Below the pieces are notes generated by a model. It saw only the letters and a list, made by a program, of their open reading frames with translations, was not told the DNA's origin and ran no database searches. Positions 1 through 10,043 of a stretch of 64,000 bases of DNA are shown here, piece by piece; the first letter of the stretch is position 1, and every line of letters starts with the position of its first letter. The position numbers and the translations under genes are program-made. Source of the stretch: Symsagittifera roscoffensis. Taxonomy: Eukaryota > Xenacoelomorpha > Acoela > Convolutidae. The stretch is from contig NC_087067.1 in the NCBI RefSeq assembly GCF_963678635.1, positions 59,876,594 through 59,940,593 on the forward strand, read 5' to 3'.

Positions 1-333
1 AAGACTCACCCATTGATTGTCTCCAGCTTTTGATTGTATACCGAGCCAGAAACATTCAGAAATTTTGTTTAGGTTAATTTACATGTCGACGGTTGAAGTG
101 AAGTTTTCAAAAAGTCGTCCATTCAGCTTTCCTCATGATTCGATGGTTTTCCTCCTGCTTTGGGGCTCCTCGACAAATTTGATCCATTTTGTGATCTCCG
201 TGGGGACTCAATTGCACATAGACGAATCGGAAACGATATTATCACAGTGCAAACGGGACATGCCTTTCTTCCCGATATGATGTGTGTTGTTTAAAACCGT
301 GCTATCTTCCCATTCGCCCCAGCTGTAGCCCAC
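1..333. other. No recognisable feature
   Basis: Short open frames are present but none resembles a known protein. The stretch precedes the 3' tail of the LINE fragment and may include its insertion-site flank. Confidence 0.4.
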
Positions 334-897
334 TTAAAACAAATGGTGTCTTAATAAATATTCTCTATTGATACGCATGGTACATTGTTTTAAAAATGTC
401 AAAAGTGCCAAATTTTGTACCATGTAAGAAATCCCTCGGAAATGAACGGTCCAACCAGATGACATCTGGAGCGTATTTAATGGGGGTTGTGGTTTGGAAC
501 GCTCGGAAGTTTCCTCCTTAGGAATTCGACTCTTCACTACCCAGAGACCCCCTTTGGTTCCAGTTCCAGTTAGGGCTTTTCCAGGCAATGCTGCCCTTTT
601 CCCGCCACAACATCACGCACAAGTCCACGCCATTGATGCCTGTCCGCAGCAGTTTCTTTATAGATGTCGAACCAATCTTGTTCCCACTTTTTGAAAGTCA
701 TCCTGGGGGGTTTCAAATGTGGCTTCAATTCGTTTTGCACCAGTCTTCTTGTTTTTCTTGTGCCCCCGGGTGCCCGCCTCCAACTTTCACCTTTGACGAA
801 TTCTAATGTTGCGTTTGGTACTTCATCTTCATTCATTCGAAGCACGTGTTCAAGCCAATTTAGCCTTCGGGTTGTTATTTTATGCGAGATGTCGGCA
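334..897 (-). mobile_element. LINE 3' segment (C-terminus of RT ORF plus tail)
   Basis: Reading leftward from about 897, the minus strand encodes a typical C-terminal end of a non-LTR retrotransposon RT protein. A segment reading TTRRLNWLEHVLRMNED is followed by a charged stretch and AADRHQWRGLVRDVV, a pattern seen after the reverse transcriptase in many LINE ORF2 proteins. The frame stops near 570, and 334-569 is probably the 3' untranslated tail. No clear poly-A is seen at its end. The segment lies head to head with the RT segment at 924-1610, so the two together look like one element with its 5' part inverted. It is truncated and non-functional. Confidence 0.7.
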
Positions 898-923
898 GGG
901 GGTGTGAAGTTTGGTGGTCACTG

Positions 924-1610
924 AGACGTACTGCCAAGTGCGAGCCTACAACAGTATCACCAGATAAATTCAGCATCCTCAGTGAAGTCAGACAAGGACC
1001 GGTGCTATCTCCCTTTCTCTTTAACCTTGCCATTGACTGGGTCATGAAAAGAACCCTTGAGGGTGACAAGTTAGGCATTGTACTGGATGACATGATCATC
1101 GCTGATCTGGAATTTGCAGATGACATATGCCTACTTGAAGAAAACGAGAGTGATGCGCAACGACTCCTAGACAAAGTTACTCAAACTTCAGCGTATGTTG
1201 GTCTCCAGATAAATGTCCAAAAAACCAAGTTCTGTTCGAACAACCCTAACGCCAAGTTCACCGTGAAGAACGAGCCTCTAGAGAGAGTGGATGAATTCAC
1301 TTACTTGGGTAGTCGGATTGCATTAAATGGCAGTGTAACGTCCGAGCTGAAGGCCCGAATCGGGAAAGCCGTAGGTGCATTCGCCAGCCTAAACCCCATC
1401 TGGAAGCAAAAGAAGATACCAAGAAACATCAAAATAAAAAATTTCAACGCATGCGTAAAAACAATCTTAATTTTTGGCCGATAAATGAAAGCGACGTCAA
1501 AAAATTGCAAACTTTCGAAAAGAGATGCCTTCAGAAAATCAACTGTAATTATCACCACAACCAAGACGACCCCCTTTGGTACGATTTTAAGACTTCATTT
1601 TTGACTGAAT
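924..1610 (+). pseudogene. LINE reverse transcriptase fragment, 5'-truncated and frameshifted
   Basis: The frame from about 924 to 1484 encodes part of a non-LTR reverse transcriptase. It contains an RQG.VLSP-type motif near 985-1010, the catalytic FADD box (the YADD equivalent) at 1112-1123, and a conserved TYLGS segment near 1300. A stop at 1482-1484 interrupts the frame. Homology continues in another frame to about 1610, with a KLQTFEKRCL segment typical of the region just after the RT core. The N-terminal endonuclease and the first RT motifs are missing. The immediate left neighbour is the C-terminal part of the same protein in the opposite orientation. This is a dead copy; the clade was not determined. 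Confidence 0.75.
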
Positions 1611-1619
1611 GACCCTAAA

Positions 1620-1890
1620 AGTTCTCTTAAAGCGCCTTTGGCGCCAATATATACCATTTATAAAGGATGAGCGCGCACGAAAAAAATTGTCCAAAGGGTG
1701 CTTAAGAACGCCTTTTTGCATGTTCTTCAAAAGTTTGTCTCCTGGGCAAAAAATATGGCCACAACAGGGTCTTTTTTAATGATTTAGGAGAGCTCAAAAA
1801 TTAATTTGGTCGACTTAAAAAAGAAGGTCGACAAATATTTCTTTTTTTTTAGAAAATCCCCCCTCAGGAAAACCCTAGATTCGCCATAGA
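1620..1890 (-). mobile_element. hAT-type MITE family, truncated copy
   Basis: In reverse complement this stretch matches the dispersed family at 11998, 14464, 17535 and 18888. Shared features are the start near GCGAATCTAGGG, the GTCGACC palindrome region, the CTGAGCTCTC-like segment and the 'ggcgccaaaggcgc' block. It abuts the LINE fragment. Its outer ends are eroded and no target duplication is visible. Confidence 0.55.
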
Positions 1891-4628
1891 TGACATGATC
1901 CGACATTTGGTTCAAACGCAAACAAGCAAAACAAACCAGTCGTGCGACGAATCTCGGTGCTGTTAGTATGCGCAGAATGATCTGAGGCATACATCGTTGC
2001 ATGTACATTCTTTTAAAATGGCTAGCGATAAATTAGCTTGAAAGCGAGAAATTAGACGACCGATTTTCCACGATGCAGAAATTTTTTTTCTCAATGCTGA
2101 TGCGAAAATTTGAGTCAGGGCAAAACGCTGAATGTTCCGGCTGTCCTTCAACTTGTCACACGTTCTTAGTCACAGTCTGTTTGTTTTCTCGTTCTCTCAA
2201 TGTCAGCATAATTATCAATTATTCAGTGTTTTTTTTTCTACTTGGAGGATTAACGATCAATTAACTCTCCTAAATCAAGTTTAGAGGTTTTCGAGCAAAT
2301 TATGTTTGTGCTCAAACAAAACTTTTGTGTACAAAATATTCTTGCAATTAAAGTTCAAGTTTTTTGTCTGAAGCGTAGACCAGGCTGTTTTTTTCTACAA
2401 ACTATTCAAAAACCTGAGTTACATTTTTTTTTGGAAAACCACATAGCCTCAAAAAACAGTTTACGACCTTATATGATAATTTTAAGAATCTAAATCTGTT
2501 TTTGAAAAGAAGCCAATCATTTCAACTACTGAATTTCAGAAGCTTGATATCCTTATTCCAAAAATGCGTTTTTTGTACATAAATCCGGATGAAAACAGCC
2601 CCCGATTTCTTAAAATTTACTATGACCAGATAATTTATGTGCATATATATAGTATTAACTTTTAATGCTATTGTGGAACAAGTCCAATTCAGTATCGCTC
2701 GCATCAGCCGCAACTTTGAGTAAGACTTCTTACCCCACATCCACGGTCTGCTTTGTAGGCCGAGATAGGAGAAGTTCACTGCCTCTGAAACGGAAATTAC
2801 TAACTCGGCTAAGATTTCACTTCCAGTGATACAATAACTCTCTGCAAAGCAGCATTTAGTTTGCCATAACAACGCTCTGAGATTGAGTTACATTCACAAA
2901 ACTCGATTTGACAAAATTTAAACAATAATATAAGGTAGGGCAAAAGATGTGCAAGTTTTTTTGGAAACTAAACTGTATCGAGCACAAATGCATTCTTTAA
3001 TTTAGGTTTTTTGTTTTACTTTTCTCTACAAAATTTTGGAAACGTCTTCAATCTTAGTTGTAGAAGCCAGATTCATGATTACCAAGTGTTGCATTTTACT
3101 CGCGCACCAAATTACTCGCGTACAGTTTTTTTGGTAGAAGCCCAATTGAGGAAACATCGGAAAGTTTGTTTGAAGATAAAAATTGCCACACGGCTATCCC
3201 GTGTAGAAAGGCGTCCGCCAATTCACACGCTGCCACACGGTTAGCCTTGACCGTTAAGAGTGTACCCGCCGATACACACGGTGCTTTTTAGTTTAGCCCG
3301 ACGTCTTAGAGTGCGCCCGCGCAGTCATCTGAAACTGCTCAAAATTGGTTTTTCTTAATCATCCCGCACACAACCACGTAATGGTGTTTGATCCTGTAGT
3401 CATGATGTCGTAAAAACATCCAAGGGTGCCATAAAATACTGTAACAGTCGTTCAGTCAACTCACATATACCGATATTCCGCCTGTGATCAATTTTTGCAA
3501 AATTGCAGAAAATGGTCAATTTGGAATTAATATCGCACGAAATTTCGTAAGCGGCGAACGAATTCGATTTATAAATCATTGTAAATTGTTTTAGATAGGC
3601 TATTTTTTCTGATTTATATGAGTGTCAATTTTTTAGTAGATAACACAGAGGGCGATTGTTAAGCATATCCAATTTTTGTGCAGAACATCAGCCGACGGAG
3701 ACCGAAACGTTCGAAGAGTCATAAATGATATGGGTGCAGGACATCAGCCGAACTTAAATTTCTGATTAGTACGTCACTATATATATCATTTTGTATTTAG
3801 ATCTCTTTAACTGTTCCATCCTTTTGCAAAAGTGGAGGAGATTAGTTACTAGGCACAAAATTCACATATGCGTAGCCGTTGAATTGTTGTTCCGACTTTC
3901 GATACGAAAGTAACGGAATATTTGTGCTCGGGGTGTGTTTTTTTCTTCAGACAAATTTCGACTTTTTAACTAGCCGTTTTTGACGCATTTTTTTAAATAT
4001 CATTCGAAAGCTTTTGTTGTCCTGAGATTGAATTTGAAAATATAATTCACCTGTGATCATTTTTCGTAAAGTTGTGGGGGTTTAAAGATTGCCATTTTGG
4101 CCAATTTGGGACAATTAACGCGCGATAAATTTCAAGCCATTAACGCGTAAGCGAGATTTAATCCGTCTTAGAAATCGTTTCAAATTGGTTCAAGGAAGCT
4201 TATATGCCATAATTGATTTGTTAGTAGGCGCAAAATCTATCACTTTGTACTTAATATGAAGTGTGGGGTTTTTTTTTTCATTATGCTGAGAGCGTAACGC
4301 GAATTATTATAGCGTTGCGGCGAATTAACCTGCAGAACAAAATCGCTCCAAATTGAATTGAGCCAATTGGTCGTATTAATTTCTTACGACCCAAAATTTT
4401 ACACTTTGATATTGTCCAAAGTGTAGGGGGATTTTCAATATTTTTTTTTCCCAAAAACTATTTGATATGAATTAAGGGACAGTCGGAACATTCAGGGCTT
4501 TGCCCTGATATACGAGCAGTCTTGTTTCATTATAGGGGCGGCAATTCGTTACTTGTTATCAGAGGGGGAATACTGAACGAGATCCTCTATTTAGCATAAG
4601 ATGTGGAGGTGTTTTTTCGGAGTGCAGC
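1891..4628. other. Intergenic, AT-rich, no gene recognised
   Basis: Small open frames occur by chance (for example 2522-2872 minus and 3011-3244 plus) but have no recognisable domain, signal or splice context. Two copies of a 'cagRacatcagccga' word at 3682 and 3736 resemble the terminal sequence of the MITE at 4901-5671 and may be remnants of that family. A palindrome-rich G+C patch lies at 3185-3300. Confidence 0.4.
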
Positions 4629-4829
4629 CAGTATTTAGACAGCCGCGTATTCATAATCGTCAGTATTTAGACAAATACTGTATGAACCAATCAGAATCGA
4701 GAAAAGACATAAATAATCCAAAATAAATCATAATTATTTATTAATTTCTTCTTTGTCTCGATTCTGATTGGTTGAAACAGTATTTGTCTAAGTACTGACC
4801 AGTCTGAATACGCGGTTGTCTAAATACTG
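4629..4829. repeat. Palindromic MITE-like element with about 76-bp inverted arms
   Basis: The left arm starting CAGTATTTAGAC and the right arm ending GTCTAAATACTG are near-perfect inverted repeats of about 76 bp. They are separated by an AT-rich loop near 4707-4745. The arms themselves contain a repeated CAGTA(T/C)TTAGACAA word. This fits a short non-autonomous DNA transposon or foldback element. No convincing target duplication was found at either end, so the superfamily is unassigned. Confidence 0.6.
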
Positions 4830-4900
4830 ATATGTAACCTGTTTTTTCATCTCTTTTAGAATTGAAATGTACTCGATAAGCGTTTAAGGGTAATCTGAAC

Positions 4901-5671
4901 GGGTCTAGGACAACAAGCCGACGGGACTTCAAGCCGAAATTAAAACTTTACAAGCACCTCAAAACACTATGTTATCATCTGTAAAACGTTATTTTTCAAA
5001 AATGTTGGCTAGTTTAGTCCATAATAAACGTTATTCATGACGATGCACCACTTGTGATTGGCATGCGTTAATATCATCAGCCGGTTTTTGAAATGCATAA
5101 ATTATAAACATGAAAAATGCCTTCAACCATGTTTTTTTTTGAACTTTCCGAAACATCATTTGGAGGGTTAACTTTTATGAAAACGCCAATAACTTGTGAA
5201 GAAAGATCGTGAAATTCAGAAATTCTTCAAAAAAGTTTAGCATCCGTTAATATCATCAGCCGGTTTTTGAAATGCATAAATTATAAACATGAAAAATGCC
5301 TTCAACCATGTTTTACTTTTGAACTTTCCGAAACATCATTTGGAGGGTTAACTTTTATGAAAACGCCAATAACTTGTGAAGAAAGATCGTGAAATTCAGA
5401 AATTTTTCAAAAAGTTTAGCATCCGTTAATATCATCAGCCGGTTTTGAAATGCATAAATTATGAACATGAAAAATGCCTTCAACCATGTTTTACTTTTGA
5501 ACTTTCCGAAACATCATTTGGAGGGTTAACTTTTATGAAAACGCCAATAACTTGTGAAGAAAGATCGTGAAATTCAGAAATTCTTCAAAAAAGTTTTCAA
5601 ATTAATCATATTTCACGAGTTTATAAAGAACTATTCGGCTTGAAGTCCCGTCGGCTTGATGTCCGGCATCC
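4901..5671. mobile_element. Mutator-like MITE with internal tandem repeats
   Basis: The element is 771 bp. Its ends are inverted repeats of about 38 bp (4901-4938 and 5634-5671) sharing GACGGGACTTCAAGCCGAA exactly and beginning with GG. The same 9-bp word, AATCTGAAC, flanks it at 4892-4900 and 5672-5680, exactly adjoining both ends. A 9-bp duplication with GG-starting TIRs is characteristic of Mutator-like (MULE) elements. There is no transposase. The interior is almost entirely a three-copy 179-bp tandem repeat. Confidence 0.8.
5067..5600 (+). repeat. 179-bp tandem repeat, three copies
   Basis: Units start at GTTAATATCATCAGCC at 5067, 5246 and 5425, a spacing of 179 bp each. The copies are nearly identical, differing mainly in homopolymer lengths. 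The array sits wholly inside the MITE at 4901-5671, so it is the element's cargo. The reading frames are closed. Confidence 0.9.
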
Positions 5672-5680
5672 AATCTGAAC

Positions 5681-6011
5681 AACCAGGTTTATTCCGTGAT
5701 GCGCGCTGTATAGTTTTGTGCTTAAATAAAACGCAGGTTATTGACGCACTGTAACTTTTGCACCTATATTTGGAGTGTCATGTCTTGTTTCTATAAATTC
5801 ATGAATTAATTTGCTTCTTCCACTAAGTATTTACGCACGCGATTGTTCTTATCGGGTTTCTCAGGCGTAAATCTTAGCGAATATTTTGAGATCATATTCT
5901 CTTTTTTATTATCAAAGGTCCAATTATATATTTAACTGGCAGTATATTTTTATTTGCTGTTTCTTAGATAATATATAAAACCATTTAGTAAACGAACCGT
6001 TCAATTTTCAG
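5681..6011. other. AT-rich interval ending in a splice acceptor-like site
   Basis: No gene was recognised. It ends with the pyrimidine-rich TTCAATTTTCAG at 6000-6011, a plausible 3' splice site for a 5'-UTR intron of the dipeptidase-like gene that follows. Confidence 0.35.
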
Positions 6012-7527
6012 ATTGATTAATTGTGTTGATAATCTTGATATGGCATCCACTGCTAAAGTAATTGAACATTTGCAGCAGAATCATAAGCTTTGCGTTGAGA
6101 GGTTGAAAGAATGGGTAGCTATCCAGAGCGTGTCTGCCAGTCCCGCCCAGAGACCTGAAATAATTCGAATGGTTAACTTTGTGAAAGCCGAATGGGATAA
6201 ACTTGGTGCTGAAACCACATTGAAAGACATTGGAATGCAGAAGACTCCCGAGGGCAAAATTCCACTGCCGCCGATCCTTCTGGGAAAACTGGGAAACGAC
6301 CCTGAAAAGAAGACAATCTGTGTGTACGGACATATGGATGTACAACCAGCCGCTCTATCCGATGGCTGGAACACGGAACCGATGACAAAGGTCAAGTATT
6401 TGGCTGGTTGAATGTAGTGGAAGCTTTTAAAGCATGCGAAGCTTCCAGTGAACCTGAATTCCAGGAAAGTGGATCTGAAGGTCTCCAGGAATTAGTCTAT
6501 GATGAAAAGGATAAGTTTCTGCAAGGCGTTGATTACGAGTGTATATCTGACAATTACTCGCTGGGCTTTGACTTATGGACTCCGTGGAATGGCATATTTC
6601 TTCGTGTCTGTCCAATGCGCATGCAAAGATCTTCATTCTGGTGTCTATGGAGGCGCAGTTTCGGAAGCCATGACTGATCTTGTAAACCTAATGTCAAGTC
6701 TGGTTGACAACAAAGGCAAAATTTTAGTGCCTGGAATTTACGATATGGTCGCACCAGTTTCAGAGGATGAGAAACTTGTGTACCCAAAACTTGACTTCGA
6801 CCCGGAACATTTCAATACGAAATTGGAGCAACCAAATTGATCCACGATTCGAAAGAGTTACTCATGATGAACAGATGGCGATTCCCATCTCTGTCACTCC
6901 ATGGTATCGAAGGTGCTTTTGTGGATCCAGAGTCCAAAACGGTCATTCCTCGAAAGGTCACTGCGAAGTTTTCTATCCGACTTGTCCTAAACATGGATGA
7001 AGGAAAAGTGGAAAAACTTGTGAAGACTCATCTTGAAAGTGTTTTTGCGAAATTAGGCAGCCCAAATAAGTTACCCGGGTCGAGATCCCGCTCAAAAACC
7101 CCTCAAGATATGAGCGGTTTGAGCGGTTTTTCAGCAAGATTTGAGCGGTTTTTTTTTGGATAAACCGCTCATTTTGAAGCAAGATTTTGAGCGTAATTGT
7201 CTAAAAAAACTCGACTCGGGAGAAATTGAATTGGAACACGGCGTTCAAGCATGGCTGGCAGACTTTAATGACCCACAATTCAAAGCGGGACGAATTGCGT
7301 GTAAGAATGTGTTTGGAGTGGAGCCGGATCTGACGCGAGAAGGCGGGAATATTCCAGTCACTCTTTCCTTCCAAGATGCACTCAAGAAAAGTGTAATGTT
7401 GCTACCAATGGGCGCATGTGACGACTCTGCCCACTCTCAAAACGAGAAGCTAGACCAGAGAAACTATTTCAAAGGAATGGAGTTGTTCGCTGAGTACCTG
7501 ACTCAAGTTGCGCTAATTGATGCTTAA
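6012..7527 (+). pseudogene. CNDP2: Cytosolic non-specific dipeptidase-like (peptidase M20), broken
   Basis: The pieces align in order with CNDP2, a dinuclear metal-dependent Cys-Gly dipeptidase of the cytosol. The likely start is ATG 6040, with opening residues MASTAKVIEH. Segments cover KEWVAIQSVSA, the metal-site [53 protein letters not shown] and AHSQNEKL, with a natural stop at 7525-7527. The frame is broken near 6405, 6570 and 6825, and foreign sequence fills about 7078-7200. Two stretches are simply absent: the segment after residue ~118 that should carry a bridging metal Asp (near 6395), and the one before SGSEGL that should carry the catalytic Glu pair (near 6468). No activity is expected. 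There are no introns within the coding part, but an acceptor-like site sits just upstream, so retrocopy versus decayed gene is unresolved. Confidence 0.85.
7078..7200 (+). repeat. GAGCGGTTT-repeat insertion inside the dipeptidase pseudogene
   Basis: The word 'gagcggttt' occurs three times and its complement 'aaaccgctc' once, with a poly-T run between them. This lets the stretch fold on itself. It replaces the residues that should join the LGSPNK and LEHGVQAW segments of the M20 protein. It is probably a small insertion or a slippage-expanded patch. Confidence 0.6.
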
Positions 7528-7585
7528 GTAAACTAATGTGAACTGAAATTGACTGTTGTTAATGATTCGAGATATACGCAGTGTA

Positions 7586-7591
7586 AATAAA
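7586..7591 (+). terminator. Polyadenylation signal AATAAA
   Basis: A canonical AATAAA lies about 60 bp after the stop of the dipeptidase-like pseudogene, as expected for its original 3' UTR. No genomic poly-A tract follows directly, which argues weakly against a processed retrocopy. Confidence 0.5.
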
Positions 7592-7719
7592 AGCTTTATC
7601 TTGCTTTTCTCATTTGGAAATTGCAGTTGAGCAGTATCGAGCTGATTTGTTCCTAAATTGGTTAAACATACGCAGCGGTTGAAGTGAAAACATTGGTAAG
7701 AAAACTGATTCAAGCTTTT

Positions 7720-8430
7720 CACATTTTCTCCAAAACAACTCTCCCAAATCTGAGATTTTAGGTTTAATAGATAGAACAGGTTCTAGGAACCTCCCCTGTA
7801 GGAGCGGCTCTGTCAAAGTTCTCTTACACAAAAAGTTTTAACCTTGAGAAAAGTCAAACTTTCGATTTTTTGACCGTTGTAAAAAACTACCCTCCCGAAT
7901 CTGCGTTTTTGGTTACAATGAGTAGAAAAGATACGAAAAGCTCCCTTGCGTAAACAGTTACGCCCAAATGTTTTTACGCAATAAGTTATGACCCTCGGAA
8001 AAAGTTTTCGATTTTTTTGTTTAAAACTTTTCTCGAAAACTACCCTCTGAAATCTGAGTGTTTAGTTTCATTGGAAAAAAGGGTCGTATTAGGCTCTACT
8101 GCATAAATAGCTCACACAATTTGCCTAACACGAAAATTTATGGTCTTCGGCTAAAACAAAATTTTGGTTTTTTGACCGTTTTTGAAACCTTTTGACTTTT
8201 CTCGGAAACGAAAAACTCAAATGTGAGGTTTTGATTTCAATCAAAAGAAGGGCTGAGAGAAGTTCCGCTATATAAGCAGCATAGTTCATTTAAAAAAAAA
8301 GATTGGCCCTGAGAAAGATGAAGGATTTGATTTCTTGATTGTTTTTCATTTCAAACTGAATACTACCCAGCCGAATCTGATATCAATTATTTAATCGAAC
8401 AACAGGTTGTCGGAAACTTCCGTGCAAAAA
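7720..8430 (+). repeat. Degenerate tandem repeat, roughly 155-165 bp unit
   Basis: A motif of the type 'aaaactaccctcccgaatct', then a 'ttggtttcaatgaaaag'-like stretch, then 'ttttgaccgttttt', recurs at about 7730, 7888, 8040, 8205 and 8363. The copies are much diverged. Similar wording reappears around 15400-16150. Confidence 0.5.
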
Positions 8431-9917
8431 CTGCTACGCCTTAAGAATTGTGAGGAAAAACATTGTTCTTGGTAACTTTCCAAGTTCTCTAAAATAACCA
8501 CTCCTACTTATTTTATAAGAAAAATTAATAAGGTTTTGAGTGAAACCCATTTTTTGAAAATTTGAAATTACCCGATTCATTCCGCATTAGTTCAAAAAAT
8601 TATGAAACAGGTACTTCCAGTTTTAGCTAGTTTTTAGTATAAAATTTATTTTTTTTTTGGTAGAACTCGATTTTTTACCGTTTTCCAATTTTTCAACTTA
8701 TGTTTTTTGTGCTTAAATTTTTTAAACGCAAGTGTGCGCAGCTCCGCTTCGCCTCTGTGTATTAATTTTTTGTGCTGGCAGTTTTTCTGAACCATGTAAC
8801 TTTGCTAATAATCAATTTTCGCTTATGTAATGCCTGTAACTTGTTACCTTCAGTAACGGCAATTTTACGCGGATTTGATGTCTTATGTTTCGGGGCAAAA
8901 GTACGAGCAATTTCGAGGAGAGCAAGCTTTCAAAGCATGCATCTTTGCTATGGTTTTTGTTAATTTGGTTTTGGTATTGCTTTATATTACTTTAATAATT
9001 TTTAGATTGTTATCCACAGGATTATATTTCATCGGAATCATACTCTGTTAAAAAAAATAGATTCCAATTTTGTTCGAATTGTGGCAAACGGAGAAAATTG
9101 TTTGGTTTATTGTTTTAAATTTGCTTGAAATAATTTGCTCTGCTTCCTCTGTTTCTAAATGTCTTGAAAAATTTTGATAGGATCTCGGTGAGTATTTACT
9201 CAATTAATAGTTTTAAAATTCTGAGTAACCTTTGGTTTAAAAGTTCTTAAGATTATCTTAAATTCTTAAATTAAAACATCGAAGTTCTATGATACGTTAT
9301 TTTATTAGAACTCATTTCAAAAAATTATACGGCGTTAAAAATAATGATTTTTTTCATAAACTTAAGTTTCTTATTAAGATTTAGGAGGCGCACTGCAAAA
9401 TTGAGCTCTGTACATTGTTTTAATCGAGCTTGTAGGTACGGTTGAAAATATAACAACAATTTTTTTTCAGATTTTTATTGGTGGGTTTCAAAAACAAATA
9501 ATTGAAGCATATTTTTTTTCATTAACTGAAACCAACGAATTTACCGCTCAATTGCATGAAACATGAATTTACAATATTCCAAAACACACCTATGCATGAA
9601 GCTTAATTAAAAACACACCTATACATGAAGGTTTGATTAAGGTAATGATGGATTTCATTTTTTACATGGGCTGAAATTTTCATATACGTATTAATAGTTA
9701 GTTTATATAAAAAGTTAAGTTTTACCATATTGGTTGTTGCCTACAGCCTACCCTACTGATAGTCTTTTGAGCCGACAAACAGAAAACGCAAATTTTGTTT
9801 ACGATGATAGCTAAAACAAACGATAGGGCATGAAGACATTGTTTAAGATGACTACAGATTTAGGCGACAATCGAGGGGAGTCAATCAGCTTTGTTGTTTT
9901 CCAAAAATTGATGTCAC
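8431..9917. other. Intergenic, no gene recognised
   Basis: AT-rich with no supported coding region. A dispersed word (reverse complement of ACACAGAGGCGAAGC) is at 8746-8760 and recurs elsewhere in the window. Confidence 0.4.
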
Positions 9918-9919
9918 TA

Positions 9920-10041
9920 CTCAACGGTGTCCAATTGATAAACATCACACAAAATAATTTCAGTTTTTAAATTTTTCTCAAATTGAAAATCAATAAACTG
10001 AATTTAGTTTTTGTGATGTTTTTAAATTGGACACCGTTGAG
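9920..10041. mobile_element. Short TA-flanked MITE (mariner/Tc1-like)
   Basis: A 122-bp element has inverted ends CTCAACGGTGTCCAATT at 9920 and its complement ending at 10041, extending imperfectly to about 45 bp. A TA dinucleotide directly flanks both ends (9918-9919, 10042-10043), the target duplication expected for mariner/Tc1 relatives. It has no coding capacity. Confidence 0.65.
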
Positions 10042-10043
10042 TA

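Noticed and set aside
2522-2872. 116-codon minus-strand frame as a gene
   Set aside because: No domain, no splice or promoter context, and AT-rich composition like surrounding noncoding DNA.
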